From contig JAAUOU010000010.1 in NCBI GenBank assembly GCA_012034765.1, positions 1 through 64,000 of the forward strand: a DNA stretch of 64,000 nucleotides, written 5' to 3'. The notes beneath the pieces were generated by a model that had not been told where the DNA came from, ran no database searches, and saw only the letters and a list, made by a program, of their open reading frames with translations. Position 1 is the stretch's first letter. The number at the start of each line of letters is the position of its first letter. Both the position numbers and the translations under genes were made by a program. Origin of the DNA: Pleurocapsaceae cyanobacterium CSU_1_1. Its GTDB lineage: Bacteria > Cyanobacteriota > Cyanobacteriia > Cyanobacteriales > Xenococcaceae. This document shows positions 35,198-45,672 of the stretch, piece by piece.

Positions 35198-36847
35198 ATG
35201 TTTGCTTTAACTAAAAACACTTCTCGCCAGAGAGAAATTGCTGAAGTACTATTTCGTAACGGTTGGGATTATGCGCGGGGATTGTTAACTGGTGATAAGG
35301 GTAATGAACCCCGTCTTCCCTCTCCTGAAGTTCTCCGTAATGTCTTAATTGAGCTTGGACCTGTTTACGTCAAGCTGGGGCAGCTATTATCTACCCGTCC
35401 CGATCTCCTGTCCGCTCGCTATGTAGAAACTCTGACCGACCTTCAAACCAATGTTCCCCCCGTACCTTGGGATCAGGTAGAGCAACTAATTCAACAAGAA
35501 TTAGGTCAACCTATAGAAGCCGTCTTCAGTGAAATTGACCGTAATGCGATCGCTGCTGGTTCTATTGGTCAAGTATATAGTGCTATTTTATTGAGTGGGC
35601 AGCAAGTAGCTTTAAAAGTTCAGCGCCCAGGCATCGATGTGGTGGTAGCGCGAGACATCTCTTTAATTAAAAGTCTGGCTGAGTTAGTTTCTCGCACCGA
35701 ATTTGGCAAGAACTTTGACATTGTCGGTTTGGCAGAAGAATTTAGTAAAGCTCTAGTGGCAGAATTGGACTTTACCAGTGAAGCGGAATACACCGAACAA
35801 CTTAGACAAAATTTGAGTAATACGGACTTATTCGATACTCAGCAGTTGGTTATTCCCCAAATATTTAGTGATTTAACTACGAAAAAGCTGTTAACAATTG
35901 AGTGGCTTGATGGTGTGCCGATTTTACAGGCAAAACTACCCCAAATGAGAGCCAATAAAGATGAGGCTACTCAGCGCAGTGAACTGACTACAGTTTTGTT
36001 TCGGGCATTTTTTAAACAGGTTTATATTGATGGCTTTTTTCATGCCGACCCCCACCCAGGTAATATTTTCTACCTTCAAGATGGTCATATAGCATTGCTA
36101 GACTGCGGGATGGTGGGTCGTCTCGATCCGCGCACTCAACAAATTTTGACCGAGATGTTATTGGCTATTGTCGATCTTGATGCTCGTCGCTGTAGCCAGT
36201 TGACCTTGGAACTAGCTGAGGGTGGACAGCAGGTTAATCTTAGTCGCTTAACTAGTGAATACGACATCATGTTGCGCAAATATTATAATCGCAGCATCTC
36301 TCAAATTAACTTTAGCGAGGTAATTTATGAAGTCTTACAGGTATCTCGCAACAATAAAATTAGACTGCCGAGTAACATGGGGCTATATGCCAAAACTCTA
36401 GCTAATTTAGAAGGAGTTGCTAGAGGTTTCTATCCCCAGGTTAATTTGCTCGACCAGATCCGTCCTCTGATGGCTGATGTATTTCGCCGCCAACTATTAG
36501 GGGAAAGACCCGCAGAAACCTTATTGCGGATTGGTTTGGACTTTAAAAGCCTTTCTTTGCGATCGCCTCGTTTAGTCGAGCTACTTTTAGACCGCGTGAC
36601 TTCGGAAACCCTCAAGTGGAATATTAATATACCCCGTCTAGATATTTTGGCGGTAAGCCTAGAAGACTCAGCCAATCGTCTTTCCTTTAGTATTTTAGTT
36701 GGCTCTCTAATTATGGGTGCAGCAATTATTTCCACTGGCTCGGCTACTGCACAGGTTTCAGTCTTAAGTAATGTTTTATTTGCCGCTGCTAGCCTTTTGG
36801 GTTTATGGCTAATTTTGAGTATTTTGCGCTCGGGAAAACTCAAATAG
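35198..36847 (+). CDS. AarF/ABC1/UbiB-family atypical kinase
   Basis: The 549-residue protein has the family's KxGQ motif in 'YVKLGQLLSTRPDLL', an Ala-rich nucleotide loop 'AAGSIGQVYSA', 'VALKVQRPGI' with the invariant Lys, 'HADPHPGNIFYL' (catalytic loop), 'LLDCGMVGRL' (DFG-like) and two C-terminal membrane helices (about 500-545). UbiB/ABC1 proteins support quinone or prenyl-lipid metabolism; cyanobacteria carry several and the specific lipid is not known. The tail helices suggest membrane anchoring. A hairpin terminator follows. Confidence 0.92.
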   Translation: MFALTKNTSRQREIAEVLFRNGWDYARGLLTGDKGNEPRLPSPEVLRNVLIELGPVYVKLGQLLSTRPDLLSARYVETLTDLQTNVPPVPWDQVEQLIQQELGQPIEAVFSEIDRNAIAAGSIGQVYSAILLSGQQVALKVQRPGIDVVVARDISLIKSLAELVSRTEFGKNFDIVGLAEEFSKALVAELDFTSEAEYTEQLRQNLSNTDLFDTQQLVIPQIFSDLTTKKLLTIEWLDGVPILQAKLPQMRANKDEATQRSELTTVLFRAFFKQVYIDGFFHADPHPGNIFYLQDGHIALLDCGMVGRLDPRTQQILTEMLLAIVDLDARRCSQLTLELAEGGQQVNLSRLTSEYDIMLRKYYNRSISQINFSEVIYEVLQVSRNNKIRLPSNMGLYAKTLANLEGVARGFYPQVNLLDQIRPLMADVFRRQLLGERPAETLLRIGLDFKSLSLRSPRLVELLLDRVTSETLKWNINIPRLDILAVSLEDSANRLSFSILVGSLIMGAAIISTGSATAQVSVLSNVLFAAASLLGLWLILSILRSGKLK

Positions 36848-36878
36848 AAGCTGAAAATTAAGACGAGCAAAACTAATG

Positions 36879-36906
36879 AAGCGAGCATAATTTGCTTGCT
36901 TTTACT
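36879..36906 (+). terminator. Intrinsic terminator after AarF-family gene
   Basis: AAGCGAGCA (36879-36887) pairs with TGCTTGCTT (36893-36901) with one G-T pair and a 5-base loop, followed by a short T-rich tail. It is 32 bases past the stop codon. Confidence 0.65.
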
Positions 36907-37520
36907 TGTTCATCTAAATTTCATAATTCACTCAGTAAGTTTACTAATATTTCATACTCTAGTTTTGATATTAATTTAACCTGTTTATTTAAAATCATTG
37001 AATTGATTTAAATTCTTGAAACATCAAGCCCCAAAAGCTATCCAGACAGTAGTTAAATTAAGCTGGAATTACGTTGATATTTTCAATTGATTAGCAAAAC
37101 TAGCAGTTACACCTATGATTTATCTCCAGGTATCTTATATAAATTGCTAATTGGTATTATGATTATAATTGTCGTAAATTGTAACCATAGGCTATTTTAA
37201 AATTTCAGTATTAACCGAAACATTTTTCAGTAAAATGCTTCATATTAGAGTCCATTGTGACATAAAATAATAACTTGCAAATATAACAAGATTTCTCTTA
37301 ATCTATTTTTTTACTAGCAGCTATAAGTTGACTATTTAAGATCATCGATAGTATCTGCTTATGTTTTATAAGAAATTTTAATCAAAAAAAATTATCAAAA
37401 TTATTGTCTTGCTTTTTGTTTTTGACCTCTGTTTAGCATTGTAAATACTTATATTAATTGAGTTTGAAAATTTAGTTTGTTCACTTTAAAAACGCTGAAA
37501 AGTTTAATTAGGATTTAACA
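36907..37520. other. Long AT-rich leader of the exopolysaccharide locus
   Basis: About 610 bases with no gene that I can support. It is strongly AT-rich, with many A/T runs, and lies directly before the first exopolysaccharide gene. A long regulated promoter region or an untranslated leader is plausible, but no specific operator or riboswitch was recognised. Confidence 0.5.
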
Positions 37521-40422
37521 ATGAGATTGAAAAAGTTGAGTTTGGAACGAGTAACCATTGACAAAAAATTGCTTAATCTCAATAACCGACACTTTTTTAT
37601 CCTAGATGGGTTGGTTTTCTGTCTAACACCTGTACTGGCAATGCTCTTGCGTCTGGATTACTTGAGCGTAATACAAGACTATTATAAAGGTTTATTTATT
37701 GCAACCATTATCTTCTCTATAGTTAAGCTATTCACTTTTGTCATTGGCGGATTTTATAAACGCTACTGGAAATATGCCAGTATTGATGAGTTAATTGAGA
37801 TTGCTGCTTTGACAACCACTGCTGTGGTAATCGAGATTGTCTTGTTGAGTATTTTGCAGTACGTGATTGGCACTGATACTGAACATTATTTAGTACCTCG
37901 TTCTCTACCCTTACTCGATGGCATTCTCTCCTTTATCTTAATTGGCGGAGTTCGCTTTAGTGTTCGAGCCACAGAACGAAAAAAATCAGCAGCAGCTAAA
38001 AACTTTTACAAACGCGATCGCGTTTTAATCGTGGGAGCGGGAGATGCTGGAGTCTCAATTCTCCAAGAAATGCGCCGTAATCTTAAACTAGGACTAAATC
38101 CAGTCGCATTTGTCGATGATGATCCCCAAAAGTTAGGATTAAATATCCAAGGATTACCTGTAGTGGGCAACCGTTACCGTATTCCTGAGATTATTTCCGC
38201 GCACAACATCCGACAGGTGGTTATCGCTATGCCTACTACTGCTGGCAAAACCATTCGCGAGATTGTTGATGTGTGCCAAGCAATTGGAGTGCCAGTTAAC
38301 ACTCTCCCCTCAGCCAATGAAATACTCGACCAGGGAAATCGAATCCCTACCCTTAGAGAAGTCAAAATAGAAGACCTCTTACGGCGAGAGCAAATTCAAA
38401 CCGACGCTCAGGGAGTTGCTCAACTTCTAACAGGAAAGGTTGTGTTGATAACTGGTGCTGGTGGCTCGATTGGGAGTGAACTATGTCGTCAGATCTTTCG
38501 CTGCCGTCCCGCAAAAATGATTTTATTGGGGCATGGTGAAAACTCTGTATTAACATCCAAGAGGAACTGCAACAGGTATTGCATATTCTCCAGCAGGAAA
38601 ACTCAGATCGACAGCTGACTCAGCTTATTCCTTATATTGCTGATTTAAGAATAAAATCAAGATTAGAAGACGCTTTTAGCGTTTATCAACCTGACGTAGT
38701 GTTTCATGCTGCTGCTCATAAGCATGTACCATTAATGGAGTTGAATCCTCCTGAGGCCATCACCAATAATGTCTTAGGAACTAAAAACTTGTTAGACTTA
38801 GCAATTTCCTACAATGTCGGCAATTTTGTCATGATTTCAACTGACAAGGCAGTTAAGCCGACTAACGTGATGGGAGCGAGTAAGCGCACGGCAGAAATGC
38901 TGGTGTTAAAAGCAGCTAGAACTAGTGGAAAACCCTATACAGTAGTCCGTTTTGGCAACGTTTTGGGTAGTCGTGGTAGCGTCGTGCCGACCTTCAAACA
39001 ACAGATTGCTAAAGGTGGACCAGTTACTATTACTCATCCTGATATTACTCGCTACTTTATGACTATTCCTGAAGCTGTTCAGCTAGTTCTTCAAGCTGCT
39101 GTCTTAAGTAGCCAAAACAGCCAGGGTCAAATTTTCATGCTTAATATGGGTCAACCAATTAAGATTGTCGATTTAGCTCGAGATCTAATCAGTTTGTCTG
39201 GCTATGAAGTTGGTCAAGACATTGATATTGTCTTTACTGGATTACGACCAGGAGAAAAGCTATATGAAGAACTCTTGGTGGAAGGAGAAGAATACGAATC
39301 TACTGCCCATGAAAAATATTAGTAGTTAAAAATGCCAGTCGTATCATCCCGCCCAATTTAGATACAACCATCGATATTTTGTGTCAGGCAGCAAAGCGCA
39401 ATGATATCAATCTAATTATCTTTTTACTTGATCGTCTTGTCGTAGGCTATACCAGCAAATATCAACAGATAGATGTCGAACAAGCCCAAGATAGTCTCGA
39501 ACAAATTATTAGCGATACTCATGAGCTGAATGCAGTTACAGTTAGTCTACAGCAAGAATTTATGCCCCGATCTAGCATACCAAGCTTTAACTATGTCACT
39601 CGCCTTACCCCTACTGAGCTACAGCGTGGCATTAAACAAGCCCTCGAAAATGAAGAGTTTACCCTTTATTACCAGCCAGTGATGAGCCTCCATACGGGAG
39701 ATATTCATGAGTTTGAGACTTTGTTGCGCTGGCATCATCCTCATTTAGGGTTAATTTCTCCCCAAAAATTTATGGCGACGGCGGAAGAATCAGGGTTAAT
39801 TGTTCCTTTGCAGAGATGGATCATCGAAACTGTCTGCGCCCAGCTAAAATGTTGGCAAGAAAACCCCAATTTTAATAATGATATTGGAGTTAGTATTAAT
39901 GTCCCCAGTCTTCAACTTTTCCAGGCAAGTTTGGTTAAGCATCTAAAATTCAACTTAGAAGAGTATAAGATTGCGCCTCATTTAATTACTTGGGAAATAT
40001 CTGAGTATTTAATCGGTGAAAATCCTCAAGCAGCAAGCATCATCTTACCTCAATTAAAGCAGTTAGGAATTCAGTTACAGATCGACAATTTTGGCAAAGT
40101 AGCCTCGATTTATGGTCATGTTAAACCTAACTTACTCTATCAAGAGTTCCAAAAGGTCAAAATAGATCGCTACCTAGTTAGCCTAATTGAACGAGACCAG
40201 CAAGCTTGGGATATGTTGAGAAAAATTGTTCTTGAACTCAAAAAACAGAGCTTTAGTGTTACTGTCACTGGTATTGAAAACTTATCTCAGTTAAATAAGG
40301 TTAAAGAACTTGCAGGAGATTATGGTCAAGGTAATCTTTTATCTAAGCCATTAAGCACAGCTGAAGCTAAAAACTTGATGAGTAATAACCAAGCTATGTT
40401 CGATAAAAGTAACTTGAAATAA
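37521..40422 (+). CDS. WbpM/FlaA1-type nucleotide-sugar 4,6-dehydratase fused to degenerate EAL domain (two frameshifts)
   Basis: Three open stretches (37521-38618, 38579-39322, 39379-40422) read as one protein of about 967 residues if one T is added near 38550 (GTATTAAC to GTATTTAAC) and one A in the run 39312-39316. The order is four membrane helices (about 25-150), a CoA_binding_3 domain ('VLIVGAGDAGVSIL'), an NAD-binding dehydratase ('VLITGAGGSIGSELCRQI', 'HAAAHKHVPLME', then 'STDKAV' and 'NVMGASKR', the Ser/Thr-Met-Lys active-site type), then an EAL fold. EAL residues are altered: EAL reads ETL (39711-39725), the DDFG motif reads DNFG, and the late catalytic Glu in EGVE reads TGIE. The dehydratase makes 4-keto-6-deoxy UDP-sugars for polysaccharide; the EAL part may sense c-di-GMP instead of cutting it. 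It opens the exopolysaccharide locus. Confidence 0.82.
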
Positions 40423-40560
40423 TTTTTTGAATTGATATAAGGTAGAAACAAATAATCCATAGCAGCTTTGCCAAAAAATTGTTGAGTTAATAACAATAGT
40501 TCGGACAAAATTTAATTAATTACGAAAAACAAGGGTTATAGCCTTGATAGTAATAAATAC

Positions 40561-41937
40561 ATGGAAATTATACAGAAAATTCTTCATAGCATAACTTTCT
40601 GGCAAAAGTGGACGAAAGGCTCAATGAATCGTCAAATTTTTATAGCAACCATTATTATTGGTTTATTTACTGGGTTAAGCAAATTTGCTTCTGTCGGCAA
40701 AGAATTAGTTGTTGCCTGGAAATTTGGGACGGGAGACGATTTAGATTCTTTTGTAATGGCAATGGTGGTTCCCTCTTTTGCCACTACTGTAATAGCTGGT
40801 TCATTTAGTTCAGCCTTAATTCCCATATATATTAAAGTACGTGAACAAGAGGGTAAAAAAGCTGCACAGCAATTATTCTCGGGAATTATAATTAGAGCAG
40901 TAGGGTTGCTGATCTTCACAGCGATCGCGATCGCCATTGCTGCTCCAATTTATTTACCGCTGCTGGCATCAGGATTTTCGGTAGAAAAACTTGACTTAAC
41001 TACCAGTCTACTGTGGTCAATTTCCCCTTCAATTTTGCTATTTGGAATTATTAATATTTTGGGGGGGGTAATGAACGCAGGAGAAAAGTTTGCCTTGGCG
41101 GCAGTTTCTCCTGTTATTACGCCTCTAGTTACGGCAATTATTTTATTCGCTTGCCCTAGTTGGGGAATTTATGCTTTAGTTGCTGGCTTAATTTGTGGCT
41201 CTTTTATCGAAATGAGTATTTTAGGAATTGGGTTATTCCAACAAGGAGTTAGCATCTGGCCTCATTGGTCAAAATATAGTGCCAATTTAGATCTAGTAAT
41301 CAAACAGTATTTTCCTGTGATGGTTGGCTCTTTTTTAATGTGTAGTACTGTTTTAGTAGATCAGTCTATGGCTGCCATGCTATCTCCTGGAAGCGTCTCC
41401 GCCTTAGGTTATGCAAATCGAGTCATCGCTCTCCCCTTGACTTTAATCACCCTGGCTTTGGGAACGGCAGTAGTTCCTTACTTTTCCCAAACCATTGCTC
41501 AAAAAGATTGGCGCAAAATTAATCATACTTTCAACTATTATTTAAGATTAATTTTTATCACCACGATTCCCTTAAGCATATTTTTTATTTTAGCTTCTAA
41601 GTTAATTATTCAAGTTCTTTTTGAGCGAGGATCTTTTAATGCTGAAGATACTCAACTAGTATCACAAATTCAAACATTTTATGCTTTACAAATTCCTTTT
41701 TATATTGCAGCAATTTTTGTGGTTAAATTAATTAACTCTTTAGGTATAAATAATATCTTAGCTGTGGGTTCGGCAATAAATTTGGTGGCAAACATAATTG
41801 GTAATTATATATTTGCAGAATGGATTGGCGTTGCTGGTATAGCATTGTCAACTAGCTGCGTGTATCTAATTTCCTTTGCTTTTTTGTATATTTTAACTAA
41901 GAAACATCTTCAGAAAATTTTGTTAGAAAATAACTAA
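40561..41937 (+). CDS. MurJ/MviN-like lipid-linked oligosaccharide flippase
   Basis: The 458-residue protein has 12-14 membrane helices of the MurJ/Wzx superfamily. 'GKELVVAWKFGTGDDLDSF' near the start and 'VLFERGSFNAEDT' in helix region 10 are typical of MurJ. In a polysaccharide cluster it most likely flips the undecaprenyl-linked repeat unit (Wzx role) and not lipid II. It starts 138 bases after the dehydratase-EAL gene, with a glycosyltransferase 8 bases downstream. Confidence 0.85.
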   Translation: MEIIQKILHSITFWQKWTKGSMNRQIFIATIIIGLFTGLSKFASVGKELVVAWKFGTGDDLDSFVMAMVVPSFATTVIAGSFSSALIPIYIKVREQEGKKAAQQLFSGIIIRAVGLLIFTAIAIAIAAPIYLPLLASGFSVEKLDLTTSLLWSISPSILLFGIINILGGVMNAGEKFALAAVSPVITPLVTAIILFACPSWGIYALVAGLICGSFIEMSILGIGLFQQGVSIWPHWSKYSANLDLVIKQYFPVMVGSFLMCSTVLVDQSMAAMLSPGSVSALGYANRVIALPLTLITLALGTAVVPYFSQTIAQKDWRKINHTFNYYLRLIFITTIPLSIFFILASKLIIQVLFERGSFNAEDTQLVSQIQTFYALQIPFYIAAIFVVKLINSLGINNILAVGSAINLVANIIGNYIFAEWIGVAGIALSTSCVYLISFAFLYILTKKHLQKILLENN

Positions 41938-41945
41938 ATTCACAA

Positions 41946-43052
41946 ATGAAAATAACTTTAGTAATTTCTGGTCTTAGCTGTGGAGGAGCAGAACGAGTTC
42001 TCGTTTCGATAGCAAAAGGTTTTATCCAGAGTGGTCATAGTGTTGCTGTTATTACCTTGTCTGAGAAAAACAGCGACTTTTATAAATTACCTTTAGGATG
42101 TACTCGTATTGCTCTAGGAGTTATGAGTGAATCTATGGGACTAATGGAAGCGGTCAAAAGTAATATTGAACGTATAAATGTTCTGAGAAAAGCTGTTGAC
42201 AATACTACTCCTGATGTTGTCATTTCTTTCTTACGCATCACAAATATTACTACTATACTTGCTCTTTTAGGGAGAAAATATCCTTTAATCGTAACTGAAC
42301 ACAATGATCTTAAAGTTTTTTCTTATGGAATGCTGTGGGAAACCCTTGGACGTTTGACATATCCTTTATGTTCTTGCGTTGTCAGCGTTAGTCAAGGGGT
42401 TGATTTAAATTTTTCTTCACTTCCAAAAAGCAAAAGAGCCGTAATTTATAATCCGATTCTAGTTGAAGACAATGGGCAGGTTGATGAACTGCCTACAGAA
42501 GTTAATCTGCAAAAAAATTTGCTGGTTAGTATGGGTAGATTAACTAAGCAAAAGAGATTCGACCTTTTGTTACAGGCTTTTGCTGAAATTGCGCCCCAAT
42601 ATCCAGACTGGCAGATGCTCATCTTAGGAAGAGGAGAGTTGCGCAAACAATTATCACAAATGAGAGATGATTTAGGATTATCAGGTCAAGTTATTTTTAC
42701 GGGGGCTTTAAGCAATCCCTTTGCAGTGTTAAAGCAAGCAAAGCTATTTGTTATGGCTTCTGAGAACGAAGGTTTTCCTATGGCTCACGGAGAAGCTTTA
42801 GCCTGTGGATTGCCAGTAGTTTGTACTGATTGTCCGAGTGGTCCCAGCGAGATGGTTCGTCAAGGTATAGATGGTCTTTTAGTTCCTAATCGAGATATAA
42901 CCGCTTTAGCTACGGCAATGGCAGGCTTAATGTCTGATGAACCTCAAAGGCAGAAGCTCTCTACTAAAGCCCCTGAAGTGCTGGAAAGATTTGGTTTGGA
43001 TGCCATAGTGGCAGAATGGGAAGTTTTAATCAATAAGTTATTGAAGGTATAG
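41946..43052 (+). CDS. GT4-family glycosyltransferase
   Basis: The 368-residue GT-B enzyme shows the acceptor-side opening 'LVISGLSCGGAERVLVSIAKG', the donor-side 'LVSMGRLTKQKRFDLLLQAF', and the E-x7-E loop 'ENEGFPMAHGEALACGLPVV'. It adds one sugar to the lipid-linked repeat unit; donor and linkage cannot be told. It lies between the flippase (8 bases) and a second GT4 gene (5 bases), a tight operon. 'TDCPSGPSE' is shared with the next enzyme, so the two are close paralogues. Confidence 0.9.
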   Translation: MKITLVISGLSCGGAERVLVSIAKGFIQSGHSVAVITLSEKNSDFYKLPLGCTRIALGVMSESMGLMEAVKSNIERINVLRKAVDNTTPDVVISFLRITNITTILALLGRKYPLIVTEHNDLKVFSYGMLWETLGRLTYPLCSCVVSVSQGVDLNFSSLPKSKRAVIYNPILVEDNGQVDELPTEVNLQKNLLVSMGRLTKQKRFDLLLQAFAEIAPQYPDWQMLILGRGELRKQLSQMRDDLGLSGQVIFTGALSNPFAVLKQAKLFVMASENEGFPMAHGEALACGLPVVCTDCPSGPSEMVRQGIDGLLVPNRDITALATAMAGLMSDEPQRQKLSTKAPEVLERFGLDAIVAEWEVLINKLLKV

Positions 43053-43057
43053 ATAAA

Positions 43058-44161
43058 ATGACAGACAGGAAACGCATTGCTTTTTTTCTCGATGCTCTAC
43101 ATGGTGGCGGTGCAGAGAAAGCTGTAGTTAATTTGCTTAAAGGTTTGGCTCAACGAGACGAATTTGACCTAGATTTGGTTCTAGCTACTAAAGAAGGTCC
43201 TTATTTAGATTTAGTACCCAAAGAAGTACGAATTGTTGACCTAAATACGGAGCGAGCAATAAAGGCTACCTTACCTTTGATGAATTATCTCAAGCAAAAT
43301 CGTCCTTGGGCTTTAATTGGTAGTATGGGTCATGTCAATGTTGTAGCATCAATAGCTACTGAATTATCTCAAATTAAAACTCGATTGTTATTGGTAGAAC
43401 ACAATCATCTATCCGCGAATCGAAGCAAGCTCAAACGTGCAAAGTTAGTTCCTCTGGCGATGAAGTGGCTATATCCTCGTGCTGATGCAGTTGCAGGGGT
43501 TTCAGCAGGTGTAGCCCGTGACCTTGAGCATCAATTAGGGTTGAAGAAAGAAACAGTTAGGGTACTGAATAATCCAGTAGTCAATGATGACTTAATTGCT
43601 CTAAGCCACGCTAGTTTGGATCACCCTTGGTTTGCTCCTGATCAACCACCAGTATTTTTAGCAGTGGGCAGATTAAACCCGCAAAAAGACTTTCCTAATT
43701 TATTGAATGCTTTTGCTCAGGTAAGAAAACAACAAGCAGCTCACCTGATCATTTTGGGAGAAGGTCAAGAGCGTCAAAAGCTAGAGTCAATTATTGATAA
43801 GTTGAATATCAGTAACGATGTGTTGTTACCTGGATTTGTAACAAATCCCTATCCATATATGAAGCGAGCCAGTTGCTTGGTTTTATCATCCAAAGATGAA
43901 GGATTGCCCACAGTATTAATTGAAGCTATGGCTTGTGGTTGTCCTGTTGTCGCAACAGATTGTCCTAGTGGTCCTGAAGAAATTCTTGCTCGTGGAACTT
44001 ATGGTCTTTTGGTTGCTGTCAAAAATTCTGAAGCTTTAGGGGAAGCAATGCTCGAAACTTTAAAAAATCCTCCAGCACAGGAACTTATTATACAGCGTGC
44101 CAAGGAATATTCTACCGAAAAATCAGTGGAGGCATATTTAGCTTTGCTTCACGAACTTTAA
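43058..44161 (+). CDS. GT4-family glycosyltransferase
   Basis: The 367-residue GT-B enzyme opens 'RIAFFLDALHGGGAEKAVVN' and has 'FLAVGRLNPQKDFPNLLNAF' and 'KDEGLPTVLIEAMACGCPVV' with the donor-site glutamates. It is paralogous to the preceding gene (shared 'ATDCPSGPEE' motif). It probably adds a further sugar to the same repeat unit. About 178 bases of AT-rich DNA separate it from the polymerase-like gene. Confidence 0.9.
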   Translation: MTDRKRIAFFLDALHGGGAEKAVVNLLKGLAQRDEFDLDLVLATKEGPYLDLVPKEVRIVDLNTERAIKATLPLMNYLKQNRPWALIGSMGHVNVVASIATELSQIKTRLLLVEHNHLSANRSKLKRAKLVPLAMKWLYPRADAVAGVSAGVARDLEHQLGLKKETVRVLNNPVVNDDLIALSHASLDHPWFAPDQPPVFLAVGRLNPQKDFPNLLNAFAQVRKQQAAHLIILGEGQERQKLESIIDKLNISNDVLLPGFVTNPYPYMKRASCLVLSSKDEGLPTVLIEAMACGCPVVATDCPSGPEEILARGTYGLLVAVKNSEALGEAMLETLKNPPAQELIIQRAKEYSTEKSVEAYLALLHEL

Positions 44162-44338
44162 CAAAATTTTGATTGAATTCAATCAGAGATGTTAAAGAAA
44201 ATTAGGAAAAACTATTACAATCTTCAATCGTATTTTAAACTAATATCTATTTTTATTTTTAAGTTATTTGATTACTTGAGCAGTGGCAAAAATCAAATAC
44301 AAAAAACTTTTTTATTTTTAATCAACCTCAAAGAATAA

Positions 44339-45649
44339 ATGATTATGTTAATCGAGTCGAAAAATCGGACAAAAGCAACTTTTATCACTTACTACCAAGG
44401 ATTTTTGGCGATCGCAGCTATCTTACTATTCTTTACCAAGCTAGATATTTATTTATTTAGTAATCATGGATTTTTTATCCCCTTATATTGGTTGCTAGGG
44501 TTTTTGCTAGCATCTATTCCCCTCTGGTTATCTTTGCTTCGTCGGCTAGATAGTTTATCAAAACCTCTTGTAATTTGGTCTGGGGTCTATATTGCCGTGT
44601 CTTTTATCTCAATTCTACTGCAACCAGTACTTCCCAAAGAGCAATATTTAGAAGATCAATATCGCACAATTCTTTTTCTACTCTTAGCCCTAGGTATCTT
44701 TGCTTATCATCCTCTATTAACAAAGTGGATTAAACTGACAATTATGTCCGTAACTTTTCTCAACATAAGTCTGTTTATCTATGAGTTTTTTAACCCGCTG
44801 AGTTTTTATGTAAAACAGGTAGCTCCAGGAAGATCTTCTGGATTTTATGGAGATTCAAATACGGCTGGGAACTCTCTTGTTTTGGGGATGATTATGACTA
44901 TCGATCTGATCAAACCCAAATACCGTTTATTTTATAGTTTATTTATATTTATCGGACTTGCACCAACTTTTTCTCGAGGCGCTATTGTTGGATGGGTTAT
45001 AGTAGTGGCGCTATTAATGATCAAAAAGTCGATTCCTCGCTACCAAATTTCTCTGTTATTAGTGTTTTTCCTGGTAATAATTTCTATTTTATCGACTCAA
45101 ATCAATAATCTAAAATATTTGAAAGATTCTGATGGTAAAGAATTATTTCACAAAGATACTTTGGCAAGGGTTGAATTTTTAATCGATCCCTTGGCTCAAA
45201 AAGACGATTCTAAAGCCTCTCGTGAGGAACATGTAGAAATTGCCTGGAGAAAGTTTGCTAGTCACCCTCTCATCGGTAACGGATTGGGTTCTGGTGAAAA
45301 TACTGCTACTATTTCCCTGGTCGGAATCGCACAAAGAAGCCACAACACTTATTTGGATCAAATGACAGAATTTGGCTTTTTAGGCTCTCTATTGTTTCCT
45401 GGTTTGCTCTTAGCTTGCGTTTGGAAAGCAAAGGGAGAATTTAGAAACCAAGGTGCAGCTTTCGTAATTTTTCTCTTGGCTCAAGGATTTTTTAGTCACA
45501 CTCTGATCAGTGAATCTTGCTCATCAATAGTTTATGCCATGATGGCAAACTTATCCAAACACAGTAGCTTACAAAGCGTTTTGAACCCAGATACAGACGA
45601 ATTTTTAGATAAACTTTACTTCCATAATTTCCATGATTTAGAAAGTTAA
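44339..45649 (+). CDS. O-antigen ligase/polymerase family membrane protein (Wzy-like)
   Basis: The 436-residue protein has about 10-12 membrane helices and the Wzy_C/ligase-type region 'NTAGNSLVLGMIM', 'FSRGAIVGWVIVVALLM', then a large extracytoplasmic loop ending 'HPLIGNGLGSGENTATIS' and 'SHNTYLDQMTEFGFLG', whose R/H-rich motifs are typical. It should polymerise flipped repeat units or ligate the polymer. Its position between glycosyltransferases and surface proteins fits a Wzx/Wzy pathway. Wza and Wzc are not in the window. Confidence 0.82.
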   Translation: MIMLIESKNRTKATFITYYQGFLAIAAILLFFTKLDIYLFSNHGFFIPLYWLLGFLLASIPLWLSLLRRLDSLSKPLVIWSGVYIAVSFISILLQPVLPKEQYLEDQYRTILFLLLALGIFAYHPLLTKWIKLTIMSVTFLNISLFIYEFFNPLSFYVKQVAPGRSSGFYGDSNTAGNSLVLGMIMTIDLIKPKYRLFYSLFIFIGLAPTFSRGAIVGWVIVVALLMIKKSIPRYQISLLLVFFLVIISILSTQINNLKYLKDSDGKELFHKDTLARVEFLIDPLAQKDDSKASREEHVEIAWRKFASHPLIGNGLGSGENTATISLVGIAQRSHNTYLDQMTEFGFLGSLLFPGLLLACVWKAKGEFRNQGAAFVIFLLAQGFFSHTLISESCSSIVYAMMANLSKHSSLQSVLNPDTDEFLDKLYFHNFHDLES

Positions 45650-45672
45650 ATCAACCTCAATTTAATTTATTT

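Noticed and set aside
36907-37520. A tRNA or riboswitch in the long leader
   Set aside because: I found no cloverleaf, T-loop consensus or known riboswitch core, only AT-rich DNA.
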